Shown: positions 21,202-30,656 of the stretch, in pieces
How the letters are laid out: every line of letters starts with the position of its first letter
Position numbering within the stretch: position 1 is the stretch's first letter
Assembly: GCA_009838525.1 (NCBI GenBank)
Contig: VXRJ01000018.1
Location: 583,087 to 647,086, forward strand
Reading direction: 5' to 3'
DNA: 64,000 nucleotides
Source: Acidobacteriota bacterium
GTDB lineage: Bacteria > Acidobacteriota > Vicinamibacteria > Vicinamibacterales > UBA8438
Made by a program: the position numbers and the translations under genes
Notes under the pieces: model-generated
What the model saw: only the letters and a program-made list of their open reading frames with translations
What the model was told of the DNA's origin: nothing
Databases searched by the model: none

Positions 21202-23913
21202 ATGTCAGACAGCGATACCAGGGACGTCGTGGACGACGCGATCGATGCCGTCACCCTGAATCAGGACGTTCAGTGGGAGCGGTGTGCGAGGCTTGCCACA
21301 CCCGTTGAACGTCGCGCGCTCGACAGGCTCCACCGGTTTACCCGGCTCTTCAGGTCCAGCGAGGCCACCGGACCCGGGTCGGCGACCTCGTCAGCCCCGC
21401 TCCGGTTCTCAAGCGGTTTCGCTCGCCGTGGCGTCCACATCCTCATGGCCCTTGCCGCGGTCGAGCTGCTCTTCACGCTGTCGCTGCTGCCGTGGCACTG
21501 GGACAACTACCATCAGGCGCACGGCGAAGTCGCCGTCTTCATGACGCTGCTGTTCGCCAGCCATGGCGTCAGTGCGGTCCTGCTGCTATGGGCCGGCCGC
21601 GATGACCAGCGGACCTGGTTGCTGGGCAGCTATTTCCTGTTCAGGGCCACGGTAGCGCCGCTCCACATGCTCCCGGCTTTTTGGGGACAACTGCCGTCGG
21701 CCGAATTGCTAGAGGCATCGGTTTTGGATGTGCCCGCGCCGGCCAGGATCTTCCGGCTCCTGTTCGCGTATCCCCTGGCGTTCGCCGTCGCGCCCGCGTT
21801 CCTCTGGGCGTTCGCCAGACAGTGCCCGCGGATCCATCGCAGGACCGGACTTGACGACCTCGCGCGCCACATGGTTCCCGTCAGCGTGGCGCTCGGTTGC
21901 GCCATATGCATCGCCTTGACGTTGGTGTACCTGGCCGGGACGGTCACGGACGCTGTCAACGATTCGCACTACTTAGCGGTTCTCGACGTAGCCATCGCCA
22001 CCCCGAACGTCCTGTCGCTGGCCGCGGTCTTCGTCATCGCGTTGCGTGCGCGCACGGCGGCGGCCGACGAGGTTAGGCGCGTCATTCTGTTCAGCGCCGC
22101 GTTTCTGATGTGGATGGGCCTGGCGACGGCATACGACGTCGTCGAGGCATTCTCGCCGGGATTCTGGCTGTCCAACTATCAGCCGGGTTCGGTCCCCCAG
22201 CTTGTTCAACCGTTGCGTTTTCCCGGGATGATCCTGCTCTGGTACTCCGTGCTCGCGGTGCGCGTGCCCCACCCTCGCGAGTTGATTCGAGCGGGCTACA
22301 GGCGGCTGCTACTACGTCCGGGCCTGCTCGGCCTAGCGGTAACGGCGCCGCTGTTTGGCCTCGGCTGGCTACTGGTCAGCACTCCCGAGCGCGAGGTCGG
22401 CGCGGTCATCGCCGATCCACTGGCCCAGGCATTGGTCGTCGCCGCCGGAGTCATGTTGTTGGTCGTGCTCGGCCGCGAACGACTCCTGCAACGCCTGGAT
22501 GCATGGATCGATCCCGCGACCGTGGATCAGGCGCCGGTACTTGCAGCCGCTGCCACTTCCTTGGCGAGAGCGGAGCGCGTAGCCGAGATCGGCCGAACGG
22601 TGACAAGGGCGGTCAAGCACGGCTGCGGCTCGCCCTCGACACTGCTCGTCGCCGACGAGGCACGGCACCGTTTTCAAGGGCCGGATGCCGCCGTTGCAGC
22701 GCTGCCGAGGACGTCGGCAATCGCCCAGATGCTGGAAACGGGCGGTGGCGCGTTGCGTGTCTGCCCCGGGAACCCGGAATCTGTCTTCGATCTGCTGCCG
22801 CCCGACGAGGCGGCATGGGTATTGGAGACGGCCGCCGACGTGCTCGCGCCGGTTCCCGGACCCGGCACTCAGATCGTCGGGATCGTCCTCGTGGGACGGC
22901 GTTTCGACGATCGGATTGTCCGCGCTGCCGACGTTCCGTTTCTCGAAGTCGTGGCGTCCGCAACTGGGCAAGCGGTCACGCGTCTGCAATTGCAGCAGGG
23001 AACGCAAACTCGGCTGCCGGAGGTTGCACTAGCGCTTGAATGCCCCGACTGCGGCTGCGTGACCGGGGGCGATGAACTGCCCGCGTGCGACTGTGGGGCG
23101 GTGTATGTCGTGACAGAGGTTCCGAGGCTTCTCGCAGGTAAGTATCGACTGACGCGGCGGCTGGGCGCTAGCGGAATGTCGTCGGTCTATCTGGCGTGGG
23201 ACTTCAGCCTGCAGCGCGACGTGGCAGTAAAGACGCTGGGCAGGCTATCGGAGTCGGGCCTTCTCACGCTGAAACCGGAAGCGTGGGCCATGGCGAGGGT
23301 GGCGCATCCCGCGTTGGCCGAGATTCACAGCGTCGAGTCCTGGCGGGGACGCCCGTTCCTCGTCGTCGAGTTCCTACGCGGGGGCACGCTCGCCGATCGG
23401 CTTTGCAAGGGGTCGATTCCGGGACCCGAGGCGGTTGCCCTCACCATCACTCTTGCCGAGGCTCTCGGCACCTTGCACGAAGCCGGCTATCTCCACGGCG
23501 ACGTCAAGCCGAGCAACATCGGGTTCACGTCGAACGGCTTGCCGAAGCTGCTCGACTTCGGTCTGGCCCGAGGGCCGAACGATTTGAGAGTCGCAGGTGG
23601 CACGCTGCGCTATCTGTCACCCGAGGTTCTGGAGGGGCGGCCAGCCGACGAACCGGACGATGTGTGGTCCCTGTGCGTGGTCTTGTACGAAATGGTGGCC
23701 GGTGGTCATCCGTTTGCCGCGAACGATGTTGACGGCGTGGTGGACCGCATCCGGCATCAGCGGGTGAACTCACAGGCACGTCCGGCCTCGGGTTCGGACG
23801 CGTCGTTGCGCGTGGCAACGTTCGCGGGATGGCTGCTGACGGCGCCCCGCTCGGCGCGACCGACATCCGCACGCGCGCTTGCCGACGCGCTTCGGGAGGC
23901 ACCAATCGCATGA
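21202..23913 (+). CDS. Membrane sensor Ser/Thr protein kinase (multi-TM, GAF-like, Zn-ribbon, kinase)
   Basis: 903 aa with an inverted layout for a bacterial Hanks kinase: about nine membrane helices (residues 75-430), then a GAF-like region (about 440-605), a four-Cys ribbon (CPDCGC...CDCG, near 614-633) and the kinase at the C-terminus from about 647. The ATP lysine (DVAVK), HGDVKPSN and DFGLA are intact, so activity is likely, although the glycine loop reads LGASGMSSVY with two Gly-to-Ser changes. The membrane/GAF half resembles that of the SpoIIE phosphatase at 31978-34305. It follows the sigma factor, a possible substrate, and its stop overlaps the next start. Confidence 0.87.
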   Translation: MSDSDTRDVVDDAIDAVTLNQDVQWERCARLATPVERRALDRLHRFTRLFRSSEATGPGSATSSAPLRFSSGFARRGVHILMALAAVELLFTLSLLPWHWDNYHQAHGEVAVFMTLLFASHGVSAVLLLWAGRDDQRTWLLGSYFLFRATVAPLHMLPAFWGQLPSAELLEASVLDVPAPARIFRLLFAYPLAFAVAPAFLWAFARQCPRIHRRTGLDDLARHMVPVSVALGCAICIALTLVYLAGTVTDAVNDSHYLAVLDVAIATPNVLSLAAVFVIALRARTAAADEVRRVILFSAAFLMWMGLATAYDVVEAFSPGFWLSNYQPGSVPQLVQPLRFPGMILLWYSVLAVRVPHPRELIRAGYRRLLLRPGLLGLAVTAPLFGLGWLLVSTPEREVGAVIADPLAQALVVAAGVMLLVVLGRERLLQRLDAWIDPATVDQAPVLAAAATSLARAERVAEIGRTVTRAVKHGCGSPSTLLVADEARHRFQGPDAAVAALPRTSAIAQMLETGGGALRVCPGNPESVFDLLPPDEAAWVLETAADVLAPVPGPGTQIVGIVLVGRRFDDRIVRAADVPFLEVVASATGQAVTRLQLQQGTQTRLPEVALALECPDCGCVTGGDELPACDCGAVYVVTEVPRLLAGKYRLTRRLGASGMSSVYLAWDFSLQRDVAVKTLGRLSESGLLTLKPEAWAMARVAHPALAEIHSVESWRGRPFLVVEFLRGGTLADRLCKGSIPGPEAVALTITLAEALGTLHEAGYLHGDVKPSNIGFTSNGLPKLLDFGLARGPNDLRVAGGTLRYLSPEVLEGRPADEPDDVWSLCVVLYEMVAGGHPFAANDVDGVVDRIRHQRVNSQARPASGSDASLRVATFAGWLLTAPRSARPTSARALADALREAPIA

Positions 23914-24830
23914 CCACTCCACTGCGAATCGTCTTGATGGGCCTGCTTGTGCTGCCGCCGTTCGCCGCAGCGCAGGTCGAAGAGATCGACACCGTGCCGC
24001 GCCTGCCAGGGGGGGCGCCGGACCTTCAAGGCATCTGGCTTCGGCAGAGCAGCACACCGCTGGAACGCGAGGCCTCCGTTGCTGACAAGGCAGTCCTGAC
24101 GCCGGAGGAAGCAGAGGCGTATTTGGCGGAGCGCCATGCCGCAATCAACCGCTATCTTGCGCTGGATCTTAATGCCGACTGGCCGTCACTCGGCGAGCTC
24201 ACGGACCGCCGCACGTCGTTGATCGTCCGGCCTGCGAACGGGCGTCTTCCACCACGAACGCCTGCGGGGCAACGCCGAGCGGACACCCTCGGCCGCGGCC
24301 TGCGGGCCCGCGGCGCCGACGATCCTGAAGACCGTGAGTACTTCGAACGCTGCGTCATGGGGCGGTCGATCCCCTTCATCGCGCCCTCATGGGATGAGCG
24401 ACTTCAGATCTTCCAGACCCCCGACCATGTCGGCCTCCATGATGAAACGGGCGAGTTGCGCCTCATTCCAACCACGCGGCAGGCGGCGCCGCCGCAGTCC
24501 ATCCGGCAGTGGACCGGAGTCTCACGCGGGAGGTGGGAAGGCGACACACTGGTGATCGAGACCAGCCACTTCAACGGGAAGTGGACGTTCCACGGGGCCG
24601 GGCCAAACATGCGCCTCGTCGAGCGCTTCACCAGGGTCTCTGCGACCAAGCTCGACTATGGGTTCACCGTTCACGACGTCGAGTCCTTCGCCGAACCGTG
24701 GACCGTAGCCTTCCCCCTCACCCTGGATCCGGGTCCCATCTTCGAGGCCGCCTGCCACGAAGGCAACTACAGCATGGCCCTGATGCTCAGCGTTGCTCGT
24801 GCGCAGGAACGCGGCGGAGAGGATAGGTAG
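23910..24830 (+). CDS. Secreted protein of unknown function (paralogue of 26107-27129)
   Basis: 306 aa from ATG 23910, which overlaps the kinase stop (ATGA). A signal peptide ends around PFAAAQ. Family hallmarks are APDLQGIW, TPLERE, GRLPP, a Cys in FERCVMG, RGRWEGDTLVIETSHF, RLVERFTRV, EPWTVAFPL and ACHEGNYSM near the C-terminus. I recognise this as a secreted family expanded in Acidobacteriota but know of no assigned function. The conserved Cys pair (ERC and ACHEGNY) may form a disulfide. The track also allows an earlier start, which would lie inside the kinase gene. Confidence 0.75.
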   Translation: MTTPLRIVLMGLLVLPPFAAAQVEEIDTVPRLPGGAPDLQGIWLRQSSTPLEREASVADKAVLTPEEAEAYLAERHAAINRYLALDLNADWPSLGELTDRRTSLIVRPANGRLPPRTPAGQRRADTLGRGLRARGADDPEDREYFERCVMGRSIPFIAPSWDERLQIFQTPDHVGLHDETGELRLIPTTRQAAPPQSIRQWTGVSRGRWEGDTLVIETSHFNGKWTFHGAGPNMRLVERFTRVSATKLDYGFTVHDVESFAEPWTVAFPLTLDPGPIFEAACHEGNYSMALMLSVARAQERGGEDR

Positions 24831-24903
24831 CCCCGCCCACCGAACCGACGCCACGACGTCAACTAGCGCCGCGCCGTCGGGCTTGCTCGTCTGACCGCTC
24901 CTG

Positions 24904-25911
24904 CTACTCGTGTCTGGCGAGCCAGTCGCGCAGGTGGGCGACCTCCTCGCCGGCGGACGGATCGAGCTCGGCCTGGTATAGCCGGCTGCGAACGACGAAA
25001 CGGTCCAGGTCGCCGGGCGGTGTTTCCCGGACGAGGGTCTCCTGAACCTTCCGCCGGAAGAAACCACCCCAGTCCGGCTGACGTCCGTCGACGTCCGTGA
25101 ACCCGTACTCCTTCGCCAGGGCCCAGCTTGACAGCAACTGGCCGCTCTTCCGTCTCACCCGGGGATCCGCGGCCAGCGCCGCCACAGCGCGACCGACGTA
25201 GCAGGGCGTCTCCGACTCGGCGAAGTACGGATCGTCGTCGATGGCCTCACGCCAGTTCGCCTCGGTGACGCCGAAGTGGTCGAGCACCTGTTCCGAGCGC
25301 AGAAACCCCGGTGTGATGGCGACAGCCGTCACCGGGTGGGCGTGAAGATCCGACGCCATCGCATAGGCGAGACGGATGACGGCGTTCTTGGCCAGGTCGT
25401 AGAACAGGTTGCCGCGGTATCCGAACGTGTCGCCGTCGGTCACCTCCACGATGAGTCCGGCGCCCCGCTCGACCATCAGCGGCGCGCCGTGCCGACTGGT
25501 GATGATGTGGCTGTGCACGGCCCGTTCGAGAAGCGTCTGCCCCTGGGAAGTGGAGAGCGTCCAAAAGGGCGATCCCCACTCGGTCAGCGCGTCGCCGCCC
25601 CAGATGTCGTTGACCAGCACGTCGAGCCGGCCCTCGTCCGAGCGGACGCGGTGAAACAGACGTTCGACTTCCGCCTCGACCGTATGGTCCGTCCTGATCC
25701 AGATGCCGCGGCCACCCTCCGCCGTGACCATCTCCGCCGTCTCCTCGATGGTCTCGGTCCGACCCGCGGTGGCGGGACGGCCCCGGACACTGCGCCCCGT
25801 GCAGTAAACGGTGGCGCCCGCCGCGCCCAGCATGCGCGCGATGCCGCGCCCGGCGCCGCGCGTGGCGCCGGCAACGACGGCCACCTGGCCATGAAGGGGT
25901 TTGTCGGACAT
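24904..25911 (-). CDS. Short-chain dehydrogenase/reductase (SDR) family oxidoreductase
   Basis: 335 aa from ATG 25911. The cofactor motif is VAGATRGAGRGIARMLG (TGxxxGxG type) and the catalytic pair is in YDLAKNA (YxxxK); LVNDIWGG replaces the common NNAG. Residues after about 240 form a C-terminal extension beyond the usual 250-aa SDR core. Substrate is unknown. An ATG at 25935 would add eight residues. It is divergent from the secreted protein at 26107. Confidence 0.85.
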   Translation of the reverse strand: MSDKPLHGQVAVVAGATRGAGRGIARMLGAAGATVYCTGRSVRGRPATAGRTETIEETAEMVTAEGGRGIWIRTDHTVEAEVERLFHRVRSDEGRLDVLVNDIWGGDALTEWGSPFWTLSTSQGQTLLERAVHSHIITSRHGAPLMVERGAGLIVEVTDGDTFGYRGNLFYDLAKNAVIRLAYAMASDLHAHPVTAVAITPGFLRSEQVLDHFGVTEANWREAIDDDPYFAESETPCYVGRAVAALAADPRVRRKSGQLLSSWALAKEYGFTDVDGRQPDWGGFFRRKVQETLVRETPPGDLDRFVVRSRLYQAELDPSAGEEVAHLRDWLARHE

Positions 25912-26106
25912 GGTGCGCGGCGGGCGTGGCGTCATTTCGATGGGCGCGAGCCCGCGAAACTACGCGACGTTCAGCGTACCACGCTGCGGCACACACGGGG
26001 CGGTGACGCTATTCCGTTGAACCCGAGTCGTTACGGTCCACGGTTGCGACCCGCTCCACCAGGGCGTAGCATGGCCGTAGGGTTGCACAGGTCAGGGAGG
26101 GGCAAC
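25912..26106. promoter_or_regulatory. Divergent intergenic region (SDR / secreted protein)
   Basis: 195 bases between divergent starts. A TAGCAT sequence at 26068 is a possible -10 for the plus-strand gene, which has a purine-rich ribosome binding site (GGGAGGGG) just before its ATG. No -35 is evident. Confidence 0.25.
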
Positions 26107-27129
26107 ATGAAGAACCGATCTATCGTCGCGGCAGTCACTGTCGTACTCGCCGGCGGCGTGTTCGCACCCCTTTCGGCAACGGGCCAGGAGACCGCGCCGC
26201 GCACCCCGTGGGGGCATCCCGACCTGCAGGGCACGTACACCAGCAAGACCATCACGCCGTTGGAGCGCCCCGCGGGGCTTGCCGACCGCGAACGTCTGAC
26301 CGCGGAAGAGGTGGCGGACCTGGAGCAGGAAGTCGTCGACCGTAACGCGGAACTGGCGGCCCGGCCGGCGCGGCGGACCGAGGTCACGGAAAGCGTGGAC
26401 GTCGGAGAAGACGGCGCGCCCGGGTTCTACAACAACTTCTGGCTGGATCGGGGCGTCACGTCGACCGGCCGGACGTCGATAATCGTCGACCCGTCCGACG
26501 GCCGACTCCCATCCCTGACGCCGGAGGCGCAGCGGGACGAGGACGCGCGCCTGGCCGAGCGCGCAACCCGGGGGCCGGCCGACACCTGGACCGACATGGA
26601 CCTCAACGACCGGTGCATGCTCTGGTCGGTGGGGCCGCCGATGTTGCCCACCGGCTACAACAACAACTACCTGATCCTGCAGACGCCCGACTACGTCGTC
26701 ATCCACGTCGAGATGATCCACGACACACGCATCATTCCGCTCGACGGCCGGCCGCGCCTCGACCGCCCGATCCCGCAGTGGCTCGGCGAGATGCGCGGCC
26801 GCTGGGAGGGCGACACGCTCGTCGTCGAAACCCGCAACATCGCCCGCAGCGAGGAAGGCTCGTCGTTCGGCAACGACGTCGTCCGCATTCGCGCGGCCAA
26901 CGGAGGCCGCACCGAGAGCCTGCGCGTGATCGAACGGTTCACGCGGGTCGACACCGACACACTTCGTTACGAATTCACCGTCGAGGACCCGACGCGCTGG
27001 ACCCGGCCATGGTCCGGCGAGTTGCCGCTGCGGCGCACCGGCGACTCGCTCTTCGAGTACGCCTGCCACGAGGGCAACTACAGCATCGTCAACATGCTGA
27101 GCGGCGCGCGGGCGCAGGAGCTGAGATGA
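26107..27129 (+). CDS. Secreted protein of unknown function (paralogue of 23910-24830)
   Basis: 340 aa with a signal peptide ending near ATGQ. It shares the landmarks of its paralogue: HPDLQGTYTSKTITPLERP, DGRLPSLTPE, MLWSVGPP, RGRWEGDTLVVETRNI, LRVIERFTRVDTDTLRYEFTVED, TRPWSGELPL and YACHEGNYSIVNMLSGARAQE. The frame is open far upstream to 25276, but that part is antisense to the SDR gene; the ATG at 26107 has a strong Shine-Dalgarno and begins the signal peptide. Function unknown; a periplasmic or outer-surface role is inferred. Confidence 0.78.
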   Translation: MKNRSIVAAVTVVLAGGVFAPLSATGQETAPRTPWGHPDLQGTYTSKTITPLERPAGLADRERLTAEEVADLEQEVVDRNAELAARPARRTEVTESVDVGEDGAPGFYNNFWLDRGVTSTGRTSIIVDPSDGRLPSLTPEAQRDEDARLAERATRGPADTWTDMDLNDRCMLWSVGPPMLPTGYNNNYLILQTPDYVVIHVEMIHDTRIIPLDGRPRLDRPIPQWLGEMRGRWEGDTLVVETRNIARSEEGSSFGNDVVRIRAANGGRTESLRVIERFTRVDTDTLRYEFTVEDPTRWTRPWSGELPLRRTGDSLFEYACHEGNYSIVNMLSGARAQELR

Positions 27130-27165
27130 AGTTGCGCCGACCCGGTACATGGCCAACGGTGCTTC

Positions 27166-27489
27166 TCACCACATCCACTCGAACATGAAGATGACGAGCG
27201 GGACGCAACTTGCAATCGGATACAGCGCCGCCGCCTCGCACAGCATCTCCATCGTCGCATCGGGCTCCTCGCGCTCCTGCTCGAGACCTTCCAAGTGACG
27301 CAATAACCGATTCTCGGCTGCGAGGGAGCCGGAGATCCAAAAGACAAAGCTAGCTGTCATAGCCACGCGGAACATCGAAGACAAGCCCGGCCCCGCTACG
27401 GCGTAGAACAGGATCGCCCCCAGCGCCACGCCGAACAAGATGTAGGCCTGGATGCGGACGCTTCGCAGCGTGCCCAGCTTGTACCGCAT
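27166..27489 (-). CDS. Small membrane protein of unknown function
   Basis: 107 aa with three likely membrane helices (about residues 13-33, 38-58 and 88-106) separated by a charged segment rich in Glu (EGLEQEREEPDATMEML). No family is recognised. The hydrophobic pattern and start position make a real gene likely, though there is no conserved motif to prove it. It is convergent with 26107-27129 and divergent from ribF. Confidence 0.5.
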   Translation of the reverse strand: MRYKLGTLRSVRIQAYILFGVALGAILFYAVAGPGLSSMFRVAMTASFVFWISGSLAAENRLLRHLEGLEQEREEPDATMEMLCEAAALYPIASCVPLVIFMFEWMW

Positions 27490-27675
27490 TGATCAGTCGG
27501 AATATCACGGCCCTGCGGAGCGATCAACCAGCAACACGCGGCGTTCGTTCTCCCCGTAGCCGCCTGCGGTTGCGACGCATCACCTCGAGGCGAGCATGGC
27601 ATCAGCGAAGGCTCTGTGCGACATCGCGCACGGCACCCTGCGGTACCGATGCAACGTCCGCGAATCCGGTGCCGG

Positions 27676-27705
27676 CTGACCCGCCAGCACGCGGGCGGGT
27701 ATCAT
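27676..27705 (+). promoter_or_regulatory. Candidate ribF promoter with inverted repeat in its spacer
   Basis: CTGACC (27676-27681), an 18-base spacer and TATCAT (27700-27705) form a possible -35/-10 pair. A perfect 7-bp inverted repeat, ACCCGCC (27679-27685) and GGCGGGT (27694-27700) with an 8-base gap, sits across the spacer and would suit a repressor or DNA-distorting regulator. The -10 ends 10 bases before the GTG start. Confidence 0.35.
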
Positions 27706-27715
27706 CCCTGCGACC

Positions 27716-28672
27716 GTGGACGTCATTCACTACCCGGACGATCCGGCGCCGGCCGTGCGCTGGTCGCAACCCGTTGTCGCACTCGGCAACTTCGACGGCG
27801 TGCACCGCGGCCACGCGAAGATCCTGGAAGAGGTGTACCGCCGGGCGGCGGCCCGTCGGACGACGCCGGCGGTCCTGACGTTCGATCCGCATCCGTCCCG
27901 CGTGGTCCGGCCCGATCGGGCGGCGCCGCTCATCATGACGATGGCCCAGAAACTGGAGGCGTTCGCGGCGGCGGGCATGGCTGGAACCGCGATCGTGCGC
28001 TTCACCAAGGCGCTGTCACAGTGGGATCCCGATCGCTTTGTCCGGACCGTGCTGGTGGAATGGCTGCAGGTGGGGGAGGTGTGCGTCGGCGCTAACTTCC
28101 TTTTCGGGCGCAACCGGAGCGGGAACTTCACGCTGCTGCGCGAACTGGGCGCCCAATACGGATTCGAGGCGGAGAAGGTCGAGCCGGTTCGCTACAAGGA
28201 CTTCGTCGTGAGCAGCACGCGGCTGCGACGGCTGATCGCCGACGGCCGGGTCGACGAAGCCGGCGCCCTGCTGGGGCACCACTACACCCTGGACGGCAGG
28301 GTAGAGCAGGGCGACGGCCGGGGACGCGGCCACGGCATCCCGACGGCCAACCTCCGGACCGACAACGAACTGCTTCCCGCGGACGGTGTCTACGCAACGA
28401 CCGCCGTGATTGACCGCGTGCTGCACCCATCGGTGACCAACGTCGGTGTCCGTCCGACCTTTGGCGAGGGCGGGCCGCGGACCATCGAAACCCACCTTCT
28501 GGACGGTGGCGGGGATGGCGCACCGGTCGATCTCTACGGAGTGCCCCTACGCCTCGCGTTCGTGCAGCGCCTGCGGGACGAGCGGACGTTCGCTGACGCG
28601 GCGGCCCTCCGGAGGCAGATAGACGACGACTGCGCGCGGGCGCGCACCCTGTTCCGACAGATTTCCCTATGA
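27716..28672 (+). CDS. ribF: Bifunctional riboflavin kinase/FAD synthetase
   Basis: 318 aa from GTG 27716. The N-terminal FMN adenylyltransferase half has LGNFDGVHRGH and LTFDPHPSRV, and SSTRLRRLI near residue 164. The C-terminal riboflavin kinase half has GRGHGIPTANL, PADGVYA and TNVGVRPTF. It makes FMN and then FAD from riboflavin. Its stop overlaps the cysS start by four bases (ATGA), indicating coupling. There is no FMN riboswitch-like structure upstream. Confidence 0.95.
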   Translation: MDVIHYPDDPAPAVRWSQPVVALGNFDGVHRGHAKILEEVYRRAAARRTTPAVLTFDPHPSRVVRPDRAAPLIMTMAQKLEAFAAAGMAGTAIVRFTKALSQWDPDRFVRTVLVEWLQVGEVCVGANFLFGRNRSGNFTLLRELGAQYGFEAEKVEPVRYKDFVVSSTRLRRLIADGRVDEAGALLGHHYTLDGRVEQGDGRGRGHGIPTANLRTDNELLPADGVYATTAVIDRVLHPSVTNVGVRPTFGEGGPRTIETHLLDGGGDGAPVDLYGVPLRLAFVQRLRDERTFADAAALRRQIDDDCARARTLFRQISL

Positions 28673-30099
28673 CCGTGACGCCGCTTCGTCTTTACAACAC
28701 GCTCACGCGCCAGGTCGAACCGTTCGCGCCCCTGCGCGACGACACCGTCCGCATGTACGCCTGCGGCCTGACCGTCTACGCGCGGGGACACATCGGCAAC
28801 TTCCGGACGTTCGTCTGCCTCGATCTGCTTCGCCGCACGCTCCGGCATGTCGCCGGCTATCGGATGCAGCAGGCGATCAACTTCACCGACGTGGACGACA
28901 AGACCATCGCGGGGGCCCGGAAGGCGGGGGAAGAGCTGCGCGCGTACACCGACCGCTACATCGACGCCTGGCGGGAAGATGCGGAGGCGCTCGGCCTCGA
29001 GCCGGTCGAGGAGAACCCCCGTGCCACCGACGACGTGAACCTGCGGGCGATGGGCGAGATGGTGCAGCAGCTCGAGTCGCGCGGCCACGCCTACCGGAGC
29101 GACGGCTCGACCTACTTTCGTATCGCATCGCTGCCGGAATACGGCAAGCTGGCCCGCCTCGACCATGCCGGCATGCAGGACGGCGCGCGGATCGACAGCG
29201 ACGAGTACGCCAAGGAGACGGCCCGCGACTTCGTGCTTTGGAAGGCCTCAGGGCCGGACGAGCCGAGCTGGGAGGTCGGTGTGGGGCCAGGCCGTCCAGG
29301 CTGGCACATCGAGTGCTCGGCAATGGCGCTACGCCTGCTGGGCGGACCGCCCATCGACATCCATGCCGGCGGCGTCGACCTGATCTTCCCCCACCACGAG
29401 AACGAGATCGCGCAGGCGGAAGGGGCGACGGGGGAGCCCTTCGCCCGCTGGTGGGTCCATGTCGAGCATTTGCTGCTCGGCCGGGACGTAAAGATGTCGA
29501 AGTCGCTCGGCAACGTCCTGACGGTACGCGACATCCTCGATGAGGGACATCGCGCCTCGGCGCTTCGCTACGTCCTACTGTCGACGCACTACCGTAAGCA
29601 GTTGCGCTTCGACTGGAGCAGTCTCGCGCAGGCGGAAGAGGCGCTCCGGCGACTGATGGACTGTCTCGCCCGCGTGGAGGCGGTGACCGCGCCGGGCGGA
29701 CATCCCGAGACCGCCCAACTGCTGGCCGCGGCACAGGAGGCGTTCGCGGCCCGGCTGCGCGACGACCTCAACGTCCCGGGAGCACTGGGCGCGGTTTTCG
29801 AGCTGGTTCGCGAGGTCAACGGAGCCATCGATCGCGACGAACTGGGCACGGACGACGCGGCGCGCGTGGGCGAGACGTTCGACCGGTTCGACGACGTGCT
29901 TGGGGTGATTGCCCTACGGAAAAGGGAAGAAGCGGCCCCGCCAGTGGATGCCTCGGAGATCGAAACATTGATCGAGACGCGCCGGCAGGCGCGGCGGAAC
30001 CGTGATTTCGCCGAGGCGGACCGGATCCGAGACGATCTCGAATCACGCGGGATCGTCTTGGAGGATACGCCCGCAGGCACGCGCTGGAAGCGAAAATAG
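28669..30099 (+). CDS. cysS: Cysteinyl-tRNA synthetase
   Basis: 476 aa, normal length. The class I signature HIGH is present in YARGHIGNFRTF, preceded by the zinc-site YACGLTVY, and KMSKS is in DVKMSKSLGNVLT. The WHIECSAMA and GGVDLIFPHHENEIAQ motifs of CysRS are intact. It charges tRNA-Cys; a tRNA-Cys gene lies about 670 bases downstream on the same strand. Coupled to ribF by the ATGA overlap. Confidence 0.97.
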   Translation: MTVTPLRLYNTLTRQVEPFAPLRDDTVRMYACGLTVYARGHIGNFRTFVCLDLLRRTLRHVAGYRMQQAINFTDVDDKTIAGARKAGEELRAYTDRYIDAWREDAEALGLEPVEENPRATDDVNLRAMGEMVQQLESRGHAYRSDGSTYFRIASLPEYGKLARLDHAGMQDGARIDSDEYAKETARDFVLWKASGPDEPSWEVGVGPGRPGWHIECSAMALRLLGGPPIDIHAGGVDLIFPHHENEIAQAEGATGEPFARWWVHVEHLLLGRDVKMSKSLGNVLTVRDILDEGHRASALRYVLLSTHYRKQLRFDWSSLAQAEEALRRLMDCLARVEAVTAPGGHPETAQLLAAAQEAFAARLRDDLNVPGALGAVFELVREVNGAIDRDELGTDDAARVGETFDRFDDVLGVIALRKREEAAPPVDASEIETLIETRRQARRNRDFAEADRIRDDLESRGIVLEDTPAGTRWKRK

Positions 30100-30191
30100 C
30101 TGCCGCGCCCTGACTCCTCGGACGGGAATCCGTAGCCGGAACGGCCCGCTGGCCAAGCTCTGGCACGCTTCTTGCGTCAACCCTCGGCGTC

Positions 30192-30575
30192 ATGCCGGGC
30201 TCGCAGCAGGATCGTCTCGGTCGCCGGGGGGAAGACCTTGCCTGCGAGGAGTTGCGTCGCCGCGGATACGCCATCCTGGCACGCCGCTTCCGAACCCGTC
30301 ACGGCGAGATCGACATTGTCGCCAGAGAAGGCGATGTACTCGTGTTCGTCGAAGTAAAGGCGCGCTCATCCTCTCGATTCGGTGGGGCACGTTCGGCAGT
30401 CAACTGGCCAAAGCAGCGGAAGATCGCGATGATGGCGCAGCGCTACTTGAAGCGCGTTGGATGGTCGATGCGCCCATGCCGCTTCGATATCGTGGCGATT
30501 CAGCAGCACAAGGACGGACGCCCGCCGGAGGTGGCGCTGATTCGGAATGCGTTTACCGCGGAGGGAGCCTGGTAA
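30192..30575 (+). CDS. YraN-family (UPF0102) putative endonuclease-fold protein
   Basis: 127 aa, typical size. It has the restriction-endonuclease-like core: GRRGEDLACEELRRRGY near the N-terminus, then HGEIDIVAREG and LVFVEVKARSSSRFG (acidic and lysine residues of the PD-(D/E)xK fold) and KQRKIAMMAQRYL. The family is widespread with no settled function; a nuclease role is suggested only by fold. It follows cysS after 92 bases. Confidence 0.9.
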   Translation: MPGSQQDRLGRRGEDLACEELRRRGYAILARRFRTRHGEIDIVAREGDVLVFVEVKARSSSRFGGARSAVNWPKQRKIAMMAQRYLKRVGWSMRPCRFDIVAIQQHKDGRPPEVALIRNAFTAEGAW

Positions 30576-30656
30576 CCGTGTGTGTTGGAGGCGGCTGTGC
30601 CGTCCTTGCTGGCGGACCGCTGGTGTGGTAGGTTGAATCCACGTGGCTCGGGACGG

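Noticed and set aside
25276-26106. Long N-terminal extension of the secreted protein at 26107
   Set aside because: It is antisense to the SDR gene, and the ATG at 26107 has a strong ribosome binding site and starts a signal peptide.
27490-27715. FMN riboswitch before ribF
   Set aside because: I see none of the conserved FMN-aptamer segments; only a short inverted repeat is present.
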